Assembly (NCBI GenBank): GCA_026004935.1
Contig: BPKC01000001.1
Span: 2,305,381 to 2,369,380, forward strand
Length of the DNA stretch: 64,000 nucleotides
DNA from: Rhodothalassiaceae bacterium
GTDB taxonomy: Bacteria; Pseudomonadota; Alphaproteobacteria; Sphingomonadales; Rhodothalassiaceae
Direction of reading: 5' to 3'
Each line of letters starts with the position of its first letter. Position 1 is the stretch's first letter. The position numbers and the translations under genes are program-made. Of the stretch, positions 38,959-49,610 are shown piece by piece. The notes under the pieces were generated by a model. The model worked only from the letters and a program-made list of their open reading frames with translations. It was not told the origin of the DNA and made no database searches.

Positions 38959-40209
38959 ATGACGCGCACGGAAGCCATCACCGCGGCGGCCTGCCGCGAG
39001 ACCGTGACGGCGATCGGTGACGAACCGGGCGCCGACCACCGCCTCGGCCTGCGCGAGCGCCCGCAGGGCATCCGCTACCCGGTGGCCGAGCCGCCGGCGC
39101 CGGCGGAGGTCGTCCGGCTGCCGGGCGGGATCGGCTGGGTCCGGATGCCTCTGCCCTGGGCGCTGGACCACATCAATCTCTATCTCCTGCCCGAGGAGGA
39201 GGGGCCCGCGGGCCTGCGCTACGCGCTCGTCGATACCGGAATCCGGTCCGCCACGACGCGCCGGCTGTGGCGGCGCCTCGCCCGGCGCCTTGCGGCTGCC
39301 GGACCGGAGAGGCTGCTCACCCGCGTGCTGCTGACCCATCACCACCCGGACCATCTGGGGCTGGCCGGCTGGTTCGCCGGGCGATACGGTCTTCCGCTGC
39401 ATGCGAGCCGGACATGCTGGCTTTACGCCCATGCGCTCTGGCACCAGAAGGGCCCGCAGGTCCCGGACGAGGTGATCGCCTTCTTCCGCCGGGCGGGCTT
39501 TCGCGAGGAGGCCCTGGAGAAGATCCGCCGCGGCGGCTGGGGCCGGTATCGGGAGGGAGTCGCACGCCTGCCCATCGGCGTGCACCGGATCACCCCCGAC
39601 GAGCCCCTCGATCTCGGCGGCACCCGCTGGTGGCCGATCGAGACGGCAGGGCACGCGCCCGGCCACATCAGCTTCTACGCCCCCGCCCTCGGCGTGCTGG
39701 TTAGCGGGGATCAGCTGCTCCCGGAGATCAGCTCCAATGTCTCGGTCTATCCGGGCGAGCCCTGGGGCAATCCGCTCGCCGAATGGCTGGTCTCGCTCGC
39801 ACGCTTGAAGGCCCTGCCGGCGGACACGCTGGTGCTGCCGGCGCACAACCGGCCGTTCGCCGGTCTCCCTCACCGCCTCGACCGCCTGATCGCGCGGCAT
39901 ATCGAGCGGCTGGCGGCGGTGGCCGCTCTCTGCCATAAGGAGGAGCGGACCGCGCGCGAGGTCTTCCCGGCTCTCTATCGCCGGCGGGTCGCGGGCATGG
40001 AGGTGATGATGGCCACCGGCGAGGCGATCGCCCATCTCCACTTTCTCGAGGCCGAGGGCGTGGTGACAAGGCGCGAAACGGACGGCGTCGCGCGCTTCAG
40101 GGCGGTGCGGCACTTCGATCCCGAGCCCGTGCTCGCCCGCCTCGCGGCCGCGACGGAACACGAACGGAGGCATGCGCCATGGGCAACGGCACGCTCAAGG
40201 ACAAGGTGA
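38959..40209 (+). CDS. Metallo-beta-lactamase-fold hydrolase
   Basis: 416 aa. The binuclear metal motif THHHPDHLGLAG, a later GHAPGHISFY and SGDQLLPEISSN, and the PAHNRPFAG segment indicate an MBL-fold hydrolase, with a C-terminal winged-helix-like extension found in LACTB2-type proteins. Substrate unknown. It overlaps the SDR start by 31 bp and precedes acyl-CoA genes, so a role in acyl-thioester metabolism is possible. Confidence 0.85.
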   Translation: MTRTEAITAAACRETVTAIGDEPGADHRLGLRERPQGIRYPVAEPPAPAEVVRLPGGIGWVRMPLPWALDHINLYLLPEEEGPAGLRYALVDTGIRSATTRRLWRRLARRLAAAGPERLLTRVLLTHHHPDHLGLAGWFAGRYGLPLHASRTCWLYAHALWHQKGPQVPDEVIAFFRRAGFREEALEKIRRGGWGRYREGVARLPIGVHRITPDEPLDLGGTRWWPIETAGHAPGHISFYAPALGVLVSGDQLLPEISSNVSVYPGEPWGNPLAEWLVSLARLKALPADTLVLPAHNRPFAGLPHRLDRLIARHIERLAAVAALCHKEERTAREVFPALYRRRVAGMEVMMATGEAIAHLHFLEAEGVVTRRETDGVARFRAVRHFDPEPVLARLAAATEHERRHAPWATARSRTR

Positions 40210-41012
40210 TCTTCGTGACCGGCGGCAGCCGCGGCATCGGCCTTGCGATCGCGAAACGCGCGGCGCGCGACGGCGCGAAGGTGGCGATCGCGGCCAAGAC
40301 CGCCGAACCTCATCCGAAGCTGCCGGGCACCATCTACACGGCGGCCGAAGAGATCGAGGCGGCGGGCGGCCAGGCGCTTCCCATCGTCTGCGACATCCGC
40401 TTCGAGGATCAGGTCGCCGCCGCGATCGCCAAGACCGTGGAAGCCTTCGGGCGTCTCGACATCCTCGTCAACAACGCGAGCGCGATCTCGCTCACCGGCA
40501 CGCTCGAAACACCCATGAAGCGCTTCGACCTCATGCATCAGGTCAACGCCCGCGGCACCTTCATGACGACGAAGCTGGCGCTGCCGCATCTGCTTGAGGC
40601 GGACAACCCGCACGTGCTGATGCTGTCTCCGCCCCTGTCGATGAAGCCGCACTGGTTCGCCCCGCATGTCGCCTATACGATGGCCAAATACGGCATGAGC
40701 ATGTGCGTGCTGGGCATGGCCGAGGAGTTCCGCGGCCGGGTCGCCTTCAATGCGCTCTGGCCGCGCACGGCGATCGCGACCGCGGCGGTCGCCAATCTTC
40801 TCGGCGGCGAGGAGATGGTGCGCCGCTCGCGCAAGCCGGAGATCGTGGCGGATGCGGCCCACTGGATCCTCACCCGGCCCGCGCGCGAGGTGACAGGCAA
40901 CTTCTTCATCGACGAGCAGGTGCTGCGGCGCGCGGGGGTGACCGACTTCGACGCCTATGCGGTCGAGCCGGGGCGGGAACTGGTTCCGGATCTCTTCGTC
41001 GATCCGGATTGA
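40179..41012 (+). CDS. Short-chain dehydrogenase (HSDL2-like)
   Basis: 277 aa NAD(P)-dependent SDR: TGGSRGIGLAIAKRAA cofactor motif, NNASAISLTGT and catalytic YTMAKYGMSM. The PHPKLPGTIYTAAEEIEAAGG segment marks the HSDL2 group, linked to fatty-acid metabolism. Translationally coupled to the upstream MBL gene and followed by an acyl-CoA synthetase 19 bp away, which supports that role. Confidence 0.9.
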   Translation: MGNGTLKDKVIFVTGGSRGIGLAIAKRAARDGAKVAIAAKTAEPHPKLPGTIYTAAEEIEAAGGQALPIVCDIRFEDQVAAAIAKTVEAFGRLDILVNNASAISLTGTLETPMKRFDLMHQVNARGTFMTTKLALPHLLEADNPHVLMLSPPLSMKPHWFAPHVAYTMAKYGMSMCVLGMAEEFRGRVAFNALWPRTAIATAAVANLLGGEEMVRRSRKPEIVADAAHWILTRPAREVTGNFFIDEQVLRRAGVTDFDAYAVEPGRELVPDLFVDPD

Positions 41013-41031
41013 AAGCGGGGGCGGTGCGGAC

Positions 41032-42776
41032 ATGTCGGAGGGGTCGAAGCGCTCGAGGGCCGAAGCCGCGGGCACGGCGGGCGGAAAGCAGGGAGCGCCG
41101 GGCAGGCCGGCGCGGCCGTGGCTTGCGCACTACCCGCCGGATGTGCGCTGGGACAAGCGTTACGAGGGCTGGCCGGTGCCGCGTCTGCTCGAGCGCTCGG
41201 CCGCCCGCTGGCCGGAGAAGGTGCATCTCGAATTCTTCGGCCGCACCTGGACCTACCGCGAGACCTGGGCCGAGGTCCGGGCGCTTGCCGCAGGCTTCCA
41301 GAAGCGCGGGCTGAAGAAGGGGGACCGCGTCGCGATCTTTCTGCCGAACTGCCCGCAGTACGTCATCACCTACTACGCCGCGCTGCTCGCCGGCGGGATC
41401 GTCGTCAATTCCTCGCCGCTTTACGCGGCGGAGGAGCTGGTCCACCAGCTCGACGACGCGAAAGTGCGCTGGCTCGTGACCATCAACATATCCGAGCTGC
41501 TCGCGAAGGCGGATGCCGCCCGCCGGTCCGGCGTCGTGGAGGAGGTGATCGTCACCCGTCTCGAGGACGCCCTTCCCTTCCCCCGCAACTGGCTCTTCCG
41601 GCTCTTTGGCGGCGGCCGGCGCTCGGCCCTGCCGACGGGGCCGGGCTGGCTCGACTTGGGCGGCGTTGCCGGCGGACCCCGCCGGCGCTCGCGCCGGTGG
41701 CCATCGAGCCCGAGGAGGACGTGGCGGTGCTGCAATACACCGGCGGCACCACGGGCCGGCCCAAGGGCGCGATGCTCACCCACGCCAATCTCACGATCAA
41801 CGCCCAGCAGAACCGGGACTTCGCGCCGACCGCGCGACCCGGCTTCGAGGTCATGTTCGGCGCCCTGCCGCTGTTCCACGTCTACGCGATGACCATCGTC
41901 ATGAACACGGCGACCCTGCTCGGTGCCGAGATTGCGCTGCTGCCCAAGTTCGAACTGAAGCCCGCGCTCAAGCTCATCGAGCGGCGCAAGGTCACGATCC
42001 TGCCCGGTGTCCCGACGATGTTCGCGGCGATGCTGGAATCTCCGCTCGCGCGGCGCACGGACCTGTCGAGCGTGCGGCTGTGCCTGTCCGGGGGCGCGCC
42101 GATGCCGGCCGAGCTGAAGCGCCGCTTCGAGGAATACATCCCGGGGCTTACCATTAACGAGGGCTACGGGCTGACCGAGGCCTCGCCCAGCGTCTCGTCC
42201 AACCCCACCACCGGCGGCGGCAAGCCGGGGTCCATCGGCGTGCCGCTGCCGGCCACCGACATCGCCATCGCCGATCTCGACGATCCCCGTCGCTTCCTGC
42301 CCCTCGGGGACACCGGAGAGATTCTCGTGCGCGGCCCGCAGGTGATGAAGGGCTACTGGAACGCGCCGGAGGAGACGGCGGCGGCGATCGTGGACGGCTG
42401 GCTCAGGACCGGCGACGTCGGCTACATGGACGAGGACGGCTACAGCTTCATCGTCGATCGCGCAAAGGACCTCATCCTCGTCGGCGGCTTCAACGTCTAC
42501 CCGCGGGTGATCGAGGAGGCGCTCTACCGCCACCCCGCCGTCGCGGAGGCCGCCGTCATCGGCGTGCCGGACCCGCGTCTCGGCGAGGTTCCGAAGGCCT
42601 TCGTCGTCCTGCGCGACGGCCACGGCCTGACGGAAGACGAGCTCAAGGCCTTCCTCAAGGAGCATGTGGGCAAGCACGAGATGCCGCGGTTGATCGAATT
42701 CCGCGACGAGCTGCCGAAGACGCCGGTCGGCAAAATCTGGCGCCGGGCCCTTGCCGAGGAGGAGGGCCGCCGCTAG
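41032..42776 (+). pseudogene. Long-chain acyl-CoA synthetase, frameshifted
   Basis: AMP-forming ligase of about 580 aa split over two frames. The first part (from ATG 41032) runs through WPVPRLLERSAARWPEK, VAIFLPNCPQYVI and RNWLFRLFGGG; the second resumes at VAIEPEEDVAVLQYTGG with TGGTTGRPKGAML, NEGYGLTEASP and TGDVGYMDEDGY, finishing at the normal C-terminus with the catalytic Lys in TPVGKIWRRAL. The switch lies between about 41655 and 41695, in a GC-rich stretch, and equals a net loss of one base. All catalytic motifs are intact, so a sequencing error is likely; otherwise the gene is dead. Confidence 0.85.
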
Positions 42777-42815
42777 AAGCTGGCCGCGGACGACGGATGC
42801 CGAGGGAGAGCGGCC

Positions 42816-43118
42816 ATGGCGCAGGATGATCGCGCGGCAGACGGCCAGCCGCCCGCCGACATCGCCGGAATGCCGTTCGAGAAGGCGCTGGCCGAGCTCG
42901 AGCGCATCGTCGGCGAGCTGGAGCGCGGCGAGGTGGGACTCGAGGAATCCATCGCCCTCTACGAGCGGGGCGCGGCCCTCAAGCGCCACTGCGAGGAAAA
43001 GCTCAGGCAGGCGGAGCTGCGCATCCAGAAGATCACGCAGCTCGCCAATGGTGACGTGCGGCTCGAGGACGCGGACCGCGAGTTCGGCGCCGCCAGCTCG
43101 GGCGGTGACGCCTCCTGA
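42816..43118 (+). CDS. xseB: Exonuclease VII small subunit XseB
   Basis: 100 aa. The helical core [34 protein letters not shown] is diagnostic (only parts quoted: [23 protein letters not shown]). Binds XseA to form exonuclease VII. First in the conserved xseB-ispA-dxs-tlyA cluster; ispA starts 20 bp downstream. Confidence 0.93.
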   Translation: MAQDDRAADGQPPADIAGMPFEKALAELERIVGELERGEVGLEESIALYERGAALKRHCEEKLRQAELRIQKITQLANGDVRLEDADREFGAASSGGDAS

Positions 43119-43138
43119 TCGGACGGGAATACTTGCGC

Positions 43139-44055
43139 ATGCGGGACGGGACCGAGGCTCCCTTCGGCGAGCTCAGGGCGGCCATGTCCGCCGTCGGCGG
43201 CATGGTGGAGCGGCTGCTGGACGAGCTGCTGCCCGTGCCCGAGGGCGACGAGCGCCGGGTGGTCGAGGCGATGCGCTACGCCCTGTTCGCCGGCGGCAAG
43301 CGTTTCCGGCCCTTTCTCGTCGTGACGACGGCGGACCTGTTCGGGGTCGCGCGGCGCGCCTCGCTCCGCGTCGGGGCGGCGATGGAATGCATCCACACCT
43401 ATTCCCTCGTCCACGACGACCTGCCGGCCATGGACGACGACGATCTGCGCCGCGGCCGGCGCCGACGGTGCACAAGGCCTATGACGAGGCGACCGCGATC
43501 CTCGCCGGCGACGCCCTGCTCACCTTCGCCTTCGAGATCCTCGCTGACGAGGCGACCCATGGCGATGCGCATGTGCGCGCGGAGCTCGTGCGCGTGATCT
43601 CGCGGGCGGCCGGCCATCGCGGCATGGTGGGCGGGCAGATGATCGATCTGATCGCCGAGCACAGGCAGCTGGACGAGGCCCGCGTCACGCGCCTCCAGCG
43701 CATGAAGACCGGCGCGCTGATCGAAGCCTCCGTGCTTGCCGGCGCGATCCTCGGCAAGGCCGCCCCAACGCTCATGCATCACCTCAAGACCTACGCGCGC
43801 GCGGTCGGCCTCGCCTTCCAGATCGCCGACGACCTTCTCGACCGCACGGCCACCACCGAGGAGCTCGGCAAGGCCGCCGGCAAGGACCGCGAGGCGGGCA
43901 AGGCGACGCTTGTCGACATCCTGGGCCCCGAGCGCGCCCATGCCCACGCCAGCGCCATGGTCGAGCAGGCGGTGGAGGCCCTCAACGTCTTCGACACCGG
44001 CAAGACGCGCTTTCTGCGCGAGCTCGCCCGCTACACGCTCGAGCGGCGCCATTGA
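43139..44055 (+). pseudogene. ispA: Farnesyl diphosphate synthase IspA, frameshifted
   Basis: Polyprenyl synthase of about 305 aa, chain elongation to FPP. The first Asp-rich motif DDLPAMDDDDLRRGR is in the frame starting at ATG 43139; the frame is lost at about 43459-43470, where PTVHKAYDEATAILAGDALL resumes one frame over. Downstream GGQMIDL, KTGALIEASV and the second Asp-rich motif FQIADDLLD are intact. The change equals a 2-bp gain or 1-bp loss in a CCGGCGCCG stretch. FPP synthase is normally essential, so a sequence error is the simplest explanation. Confidence 0.88.
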
Positions 44056-44226
44056 CGCCACATGCGGCACGCCTACATCCTTGGCGTGACTCGGGGACGC
44101 ATCTCTGATCGCGAAGGCCGTTCTTGTAACGGGGCGGGCGGCGGTCTAGACTGCCGCGCCATGATTTCGCCCCAACTGTGACGCAGCCTTGGCGATGGCG
44201 GGGGAAGAAAGCGGGAAGAACGAGGA

Positions 44227-46158
44227 ATGAGTGCGGAATATCGTCCGGAAACGCCCTTGCTTGACAAGGTGAAGTGGCCCGAGGATCTGCGCCGGCTCTC
44301 GCCGAAGGACCTGCCGCAGCTTGCCGATGAACTGCGCCAGGAGATGATCGCCGCGGTCTCGCAGACGGGCGGCCATCTCGGGGCGGGGCTCGGCGTGGTC
44401 GAGCTTACGGTGGCGCTGCACTACGTCTTCAACACGCCGAAGGATCTGCTGATCTGGGACGTCGGCCACCAGGCCTATCCCCACAAGATCCTCACCGGCC
44501 GGCGCGACCGGATCCGCACCCTGCGCCAGGGCGGCGGCCTGTCCGGATTCACCAAGCGCACGGAGAGCGAATACGATCCCTTCGGCGCGGGGCATTCCTC
44601 CACCTCGATCTCGGCGGCGCTCGGCATGGCGATCGCCCGCAAGCTGAAGGAGGAGGACGGCAAGTGCATCGCCGTCATCGGCGACGGCGCGATGAGCGCG
44701 GGGCTGGCCTACGAGGCGATGAACAACGCCCGCGAGGCCGGCCATCGGCTGATCGTGATCCTCAATGACAACGACATGTCGATCGCCCCGCCGGTGGGCG
44801 CCATGAGCGCCTATCTCTCGCGCGTGCTTTCGTCCAAGGAATTCCTGAAGATCCGGGATCTCGGCCGCAAGATCGTGGACCGGCTGCCGAAGCAGCTGTC
44901 CACGGCCGCCCGCCGCGCCGAGGAATACGCCCGCGGCATGGCGACCGGCGGCACGCTCTTCGAGGAGCTCGGCTTCTACTATGTCGGCCCCATCGACGGC
45001 CACAATTTCGACCATCTGCTGCCGGTGCTGGAGAATGTGCGCGACGCGAAGGAGGGCCCCATCCTCGTCCATGTCGTGACCGAGAAGGGCCGCGGCCATC
45101 CCTTCGCCCAGACGAACGAGGAAAAGTATCACGCGGTACCCAAGTTCGACGTGATCACCGGCGAGCTCAAGAAGGGCACCGCCAAGGCGCCGAGCTACAC
45201 CAGGGTCTTCGCCGAGAGCCTGATCAAGGAGGCGGAGAAGGACGAGTCGATCGTCGCGATCACGGCGGCGATGCCCTCGGGCACCGGCCTCAACCTCTTC
45301 GCCAAGCGCTTCCCGGAGCGCTGCTTCGACGTCGGGATCGCCGAGCAGCACGCCGTCACCTTCGCGGCCGGTCTTGCCTGCGAGGGGATGAAGCCGTTCG
45401 CCGCGATCTATTCCACCTTCCTGCAGCGCGCCTATGACCAGGTCGTCCACGACGTGGCGATCCAGAAGCTGCCGGTGCGCTTCGCGATCGACCGGGCCGG
45501 GCTGGTGGGAGCCGACGGCCAGACCCATGCGGGGTCCTTCGACATCACCTATCTGTCCTGTCTGCCCGGCTTCGTCGTGATGGCCGCCGCAGACGAGGCG
45601 GAGCTCGTGCACATGGTCGCGACGGCCGTCGCGATCGACGACCGGCCCTGCGCCTTCCGCTATCCGCGCGGCGAGGGCGTGGGCGTGCCGCTGCCCGAGG
45701 AGGGCGTGCCGCTCGAGATCGGCAGGGGCCGCATCGTCAAGGAGGGCGGCCGGGTCGCCATCCTTTCGTTCGGCGCCCGCCTGCAGGAGGCGCTGAAGGC
45801 CGCCAGCGAGCTCGATGCCCGCGGGCTGGCGACGACGGTCGCCGATGCCCGTTTCGCCAAGCCGCTCGACCATGCCCTCATCCGCGATCTCGTGAAGAAC
45901 CACGAGGTGCTGATCACGATCGAGGAAGGGGCGATCGGCGGCTTCGGCGCCCATGTGCTGGACTGGCTGGCCGGCGAGGGCCTGCTTGACCAGGGGCATG
46001 TGAAGGTCCGGAGCATGAAGCTGCCGGACGTCTTCCTCGACCATGACACCCCCGAGCGGCAGTACGAGAAGGCGGGGCTGACGGCACCGCATATCGTGGA
46101 CACCGTGCTCCGCACGCTCGGTCGCAACGACCTGATGCTCAAGACCGGCACGGCCTGA
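44227..46158 (+). CDS. dxs: 1-deoxy-D-xylulose-5-phosphate synthase
   Basis: 643-aa thiamine-diphosphate enzyme, first step of the MEP pathway. [51 protein letters not shown] with the TPP/Mg ligands, [14 protein letters not shown], and the transketolase pyrimidine-binding region [16 protein letters not shown]. It sits 171 bp after ispA in the conserved cluster. ispH of the pathway is at 32 kb. Confidence 0.97.
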   Translation: MSAEYRPETPLLDKVKWPEDLRRLSPKDLPQLADELRQEMIAAVSQTGGHLGAGLGVVELTVALHYVFNTPKDLLIWDVGHQAYPHKILTGRRDRIRTLRQGGGLSGFTKRTESEYDPFGAGHSSTSISAALGMAIARKLKEEDGKCIAVIGDGAMSAGLAYEAMNNAREAGHRLIVILNDNDMSIAPPVGAMSAYLSRVLSSKEFLKIRDLGRKIVDRLPKQLSTAARRAEEYARGMATGGTLFEELGFYYVGPIDGHNFDHLLPVLENVRDAKEGPILVHVVTEKGRGHPFAQTNEEKYHAVPKFDVITGELKKGTAKAPSYTRVFAESLIKEAEKDESIVAITAAMPSGTGLNLFAKRFPERCFDVGIAEQHAVTFAAGLACEGMKPFAAIYSTFLQRAYDQVVHDVAIQKLPVRFAIDRAGLVGADGQTHAGSFDITYLSCLPGFVVMAAADEAELVHMVATAVAIDDRPCAFRYPRGEGVGVPLPEEGVPLEIGRGRIVKEGGRVAILSFGARLQEALKAASELDARGLATTVADARFAKPLDHALIRDLVKNHEVLITIEEGAIGGFGAHVLDWLAGEGLLDQGHVKVRSMKLPDVFLDHDTPERQYEKAGLTAPHIVDTVLRTLGRNDLMLKTGTA

Positions 46159-46210
46159 GCCCGCCGGTGTTCGCGGCCGCGCACCGATTGCGGGGGTTGC
46201 GGGCAGGCGC

Positions 46211-46986
<776 letters not shown>

Positions 46987-46990
<4 letters not shown>

Positions 46991-48288
46991 GCGGGCGGGC
47001 CGGCGCGCGGCGCGTCACGGCAAAGGTCGTCGCGCTCGGCAGCCGCGGTGAAGGCATCGTCGAGACGGATGCTGGCCCTCTCTATCTTCCGGCCACGGCG
47101 CCGGGAGACGAGGTCGCCCTCACCGTCCGGCGCGACCGCGACGGGCGCATTCTGCCCGAGGCGTGGGAGGTGACGCGGCCCTCGCCGCTCAGGGCCCGGC
47201 CCGCCTGCCCCCATTTCGGCGCCTGCGGGGGCTGCGCGCTGCAGCATGTGCGGGAGGAAGTCTACGCCGCCTGGATCACGGAACGGATCCGCCGCGCGCT
47301 CGCGACCCAGGGGCTGGACGGCTTCGCCGATCGCATCGCCGAGCCCGCCATCTCGCCGCCCGGCAGCCGCCGCCGGCTGGTGCTGCATGCCGCAAGGGCG
47401 GGATCGCGGGTCGTCTTCGGCCTCAACGCCCGCCGCAGCCACCGGATCGTGGATCTCGAGGTCTGCGCCGTGGCCGTGCCGGAGCTGTGGCGGACGGTCC
47501 GGACCCTGCGCCCCCTTCTCGACCGGCTTGCAGCCGGCGGCCCCCTCACCGTCACGGCGACGATGACCGATACCGGCATCGACATCCTGCTTGCCGGCGG
47601 GCCGCCCCCCGCCGATCCGGATCTGCTTGCGGATCTCGCCGAGTGGGCCGAGGCGGCGGACGTCGCCGCGCTGTCCTGGTCGGACGGGGGCCGCCCGCAG
47701 CGGCTCGTCGAGCGGCGCCAGCCCCTCGTCACCTTCGCCGGGATTCCCGTGCCCTTCCCCGGCGGCGCCTTCCTTCAGGCCACTGCGGCGGGCGAGCAGG
47801 CGCTGCAGCGGGCCGTGGCGGACTGGGCCGGCGGCGCGCAAGGCGTCGTCGACCTCTTCGCCGGACTCGGGACGCTGTCGCTGCCCCTTGCGGAGGGACG
47901 CCGGATTCTTGCGGTCGAGGGCGACGGCGCGGCGGTGGAGGCGCTCGGTCAGGCGGCCGCGGCGGCCGGCCTCGGGCCGCGCTTCCGCACGCTCCACCGC
48001 GATCTCTTCCGCTCGCCGCTGTCCGCACGCGAGCTCGATGCGTTCGCGCTTGCCGTCGTCGATCCGCCACGCGCGGGCGCGAAGGAGCAGATGCGTGCGA
48101 TCGCGGCCTCCGCGCTCCCCCGGGTCGCCCTCATCTCCTGCAACCCCAACACCTGGGCGCGGGATGCGGGCATCCTTGTTGATGCCGGTTTCGCGATCGC
48201 GGAGATCCGCCCCGTTGCGCAGTTCCTGTGGTCGGATGCCGTGGAGGTCGCATCCCTTCTCACCCGCGAAGACGGGGCGGGCCGGTAA
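46987..48288 (+). CDS. RNA m5U methyltransferase, TrmA/RumA family
   Basis: 433 aa. N-terminal TRAM-like domain, four cysteines for an Fe-S cluster (CPHFGACGGCALQH and a later Cys), SAM motif VVDLFAGLGTLSLPLA, DPPRAGAKEQM, and the catalytic SCNPNTWARD. Methylates uridine C5 in rRNA or tRNA; exact site not assignable. Its last 29 bp overlap the convergent PepSY gene. Confidence 0.92.
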
Positions 48289-48988
48289 GATCCTTCCTGC
48301 GCAGCCGCCAGAACAGCAGCAGCCAGCCCGCGAGCGCCATGAGGAAGGCGGTCGGCGCGGCGGCGCGCAGCAGCGGATTGTTGAAGTTTTCCCGCGTCGC
48401 GTAATCCATGATGTGAAGCATCCAGAAGAAGTCGTAGAAGCGCCAGATGTCGTTGCGGACATCGAGAAGCCGGCCCGTGGTGGGCGAGAGGTAGAAGCGC
48501 GTGCCTTCACCGTCCGCGAACACCGCCTGCCACACGGGCAGCGGTCCACGATATTCCTGCGGCAACGCCTCGGGATTCGCGAGCAGCGCAAGAGAGGAGA
48601 TGGTGCTGTTGCCGCGGTACTGCTGCTGCGCCAGCCGGCGCACGGCCTCCTCTTGAAGGGGCGGCAGCGGCGCGCCGGTGCGCGCATCGAAGACGGCCGC
48701 ATGGGCGCCCGCCCGGGGCGCCGCCCAGACCAGCCTGCCGTCCCGCTGGATGAGTTGCAGGCCTTCCGCCTCCCGGACACCTGCGGGCAGCACGAGCGGT
48801 CGTGCCGCCTCGTCTTCGGTGAGCGCGAGCGCGGGATGGGGGGCGCGCCGATGGTCGCCGCGGACCTCCTCAAGCGGCAGCCAGCTCATGACGATGCCGC
48901 CCATCGTCCACAGCAGAAGCTGGATGCCGATCACCAGCCCCAGAATTCGGTGCAGCCAGGCGAGCCACAGATGCGCACGGCGCGACAT
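48260..48988 (-). CDS. PepSY-associated membrane protein
   Basis: 242 aa with an N-terminal span (LHRILGLVIGIQLLLWTMGGIVMSW), a periplasmic PepSY-like domain and a C-terminal span preceded by FWMLHIMDYATRENFNNPLL, a typical PepSY-TM signature. Members are linked to iron or redox membrane systems; function here unknown. ATG 48988 starts just before the first span. Distal gene of the minus-strand run, 43 bp after mntP. Confidence 0.85.
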   Translation of the reverse strand: MSRRAHLWLAWLHRILGLVIGIQLLLWTMGGIVMSWLPLEEVRGDHRRAPHPALALTEDEAARPLVLPAGVREAEGLQLIQRDGRLVWAAPRAGAHAAVFDARTGAPLPPLQEEAVRRLAQQQYRGNSTISSLALLANPEALPQEYRGPLPVWQAVFADGEGTRFYLSPTTGRLLDVRNDIWRFYDFFWMLHIMDYATRENFNNPLLRAAAPTAFLMALAGWLLLFWRLRRKDLTGPPRLRG

Positions 48989-49031
48989 GTTTTCTCTCCC
49001 TCCTTCGGCGCTCCACCCGCCCTTCCGGGGC

Positions 49032-49610
49032 TCAGGTCGCAATCGCCAATACCGCGATGATGACCAGCACGGCCGCCCCCGCGCATTCCGCGAGCGGGCC
49101 GACGAGCCGCCGCACGCGCCCGCCGAGAGCGACGCCTGCAAGACCGGCGGCAAGGCTCGCAAGGCCTATGGCCGGCAAGGCCGCCGCCAGCGCCGCCCCC
49201 AGCGTGCGCAGCGAAAAGCCCGCGCCGAGTGCATCGATGCTGGTCGCTAGCCCCAGCGCGAAAAGGCGGGCCCAGCCCGGCGCGCGCTCTACCGCACGAT
49301 CCCGGCCGGCCGGCGCATCCGCCCGCCAGGCCGAGAACGCTTCCCAGAGCATGTGCGCCGCCACCGCAAGAAGCAGCGCCGCCCCGATCCAGCGCGCCGG
49401 CCCGGCGGAGCGGGCGACGGCCGCCTCCCCGATCAGGAAGCCGATGACCGGCATCCCGGCCTGCATCAGCCCGAAGACGCCACCGGCTTTGAGCCCGAGG
49501 AGAAGCCGTTCCCGTGCGCCGCCGCCGGCCGCCGCACCGAGCGCGAGCGCAACGGCGAAACAGTCCGCCGCAAGCGCCAGCGCGAGGGCGATGGTGGCTG
49601 CGGGGCTCAC
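49032..49610 (-). CDS. mntP: Manganese efflux pump MntP-like
   Basis: 192 aa, six spans. The paired Asp motifs of MntP, ADCFAVALALGAA and TSIDALGAGFSL, are present. The GTG start at 49610 overlaps the stop of the E1 dehydrogenase (GTGA), so translation is coupled. Exports Mn(II) in known homologues. Coupling to a metal-ion-requiring, thiamine-dependent enzyme may be coincidental. Confidence 0.85.
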   Translation of the reverse strand: MSPAATIALALALAADCFAVALALGAAAGGGARERLLLGLKAGGVFGLMQAGMPVIGFLIGEAAVARSAGPARWIGAALLLAVAAHMLWEAFSAWRADAPAGRDRAVERAPGWARLFALGLATSIDALGAGFSLRTLGAALAAALPAIGLASLAAGLAGVALGGRVRRLVGPLAECAGAAVLVIIAVLAIAT

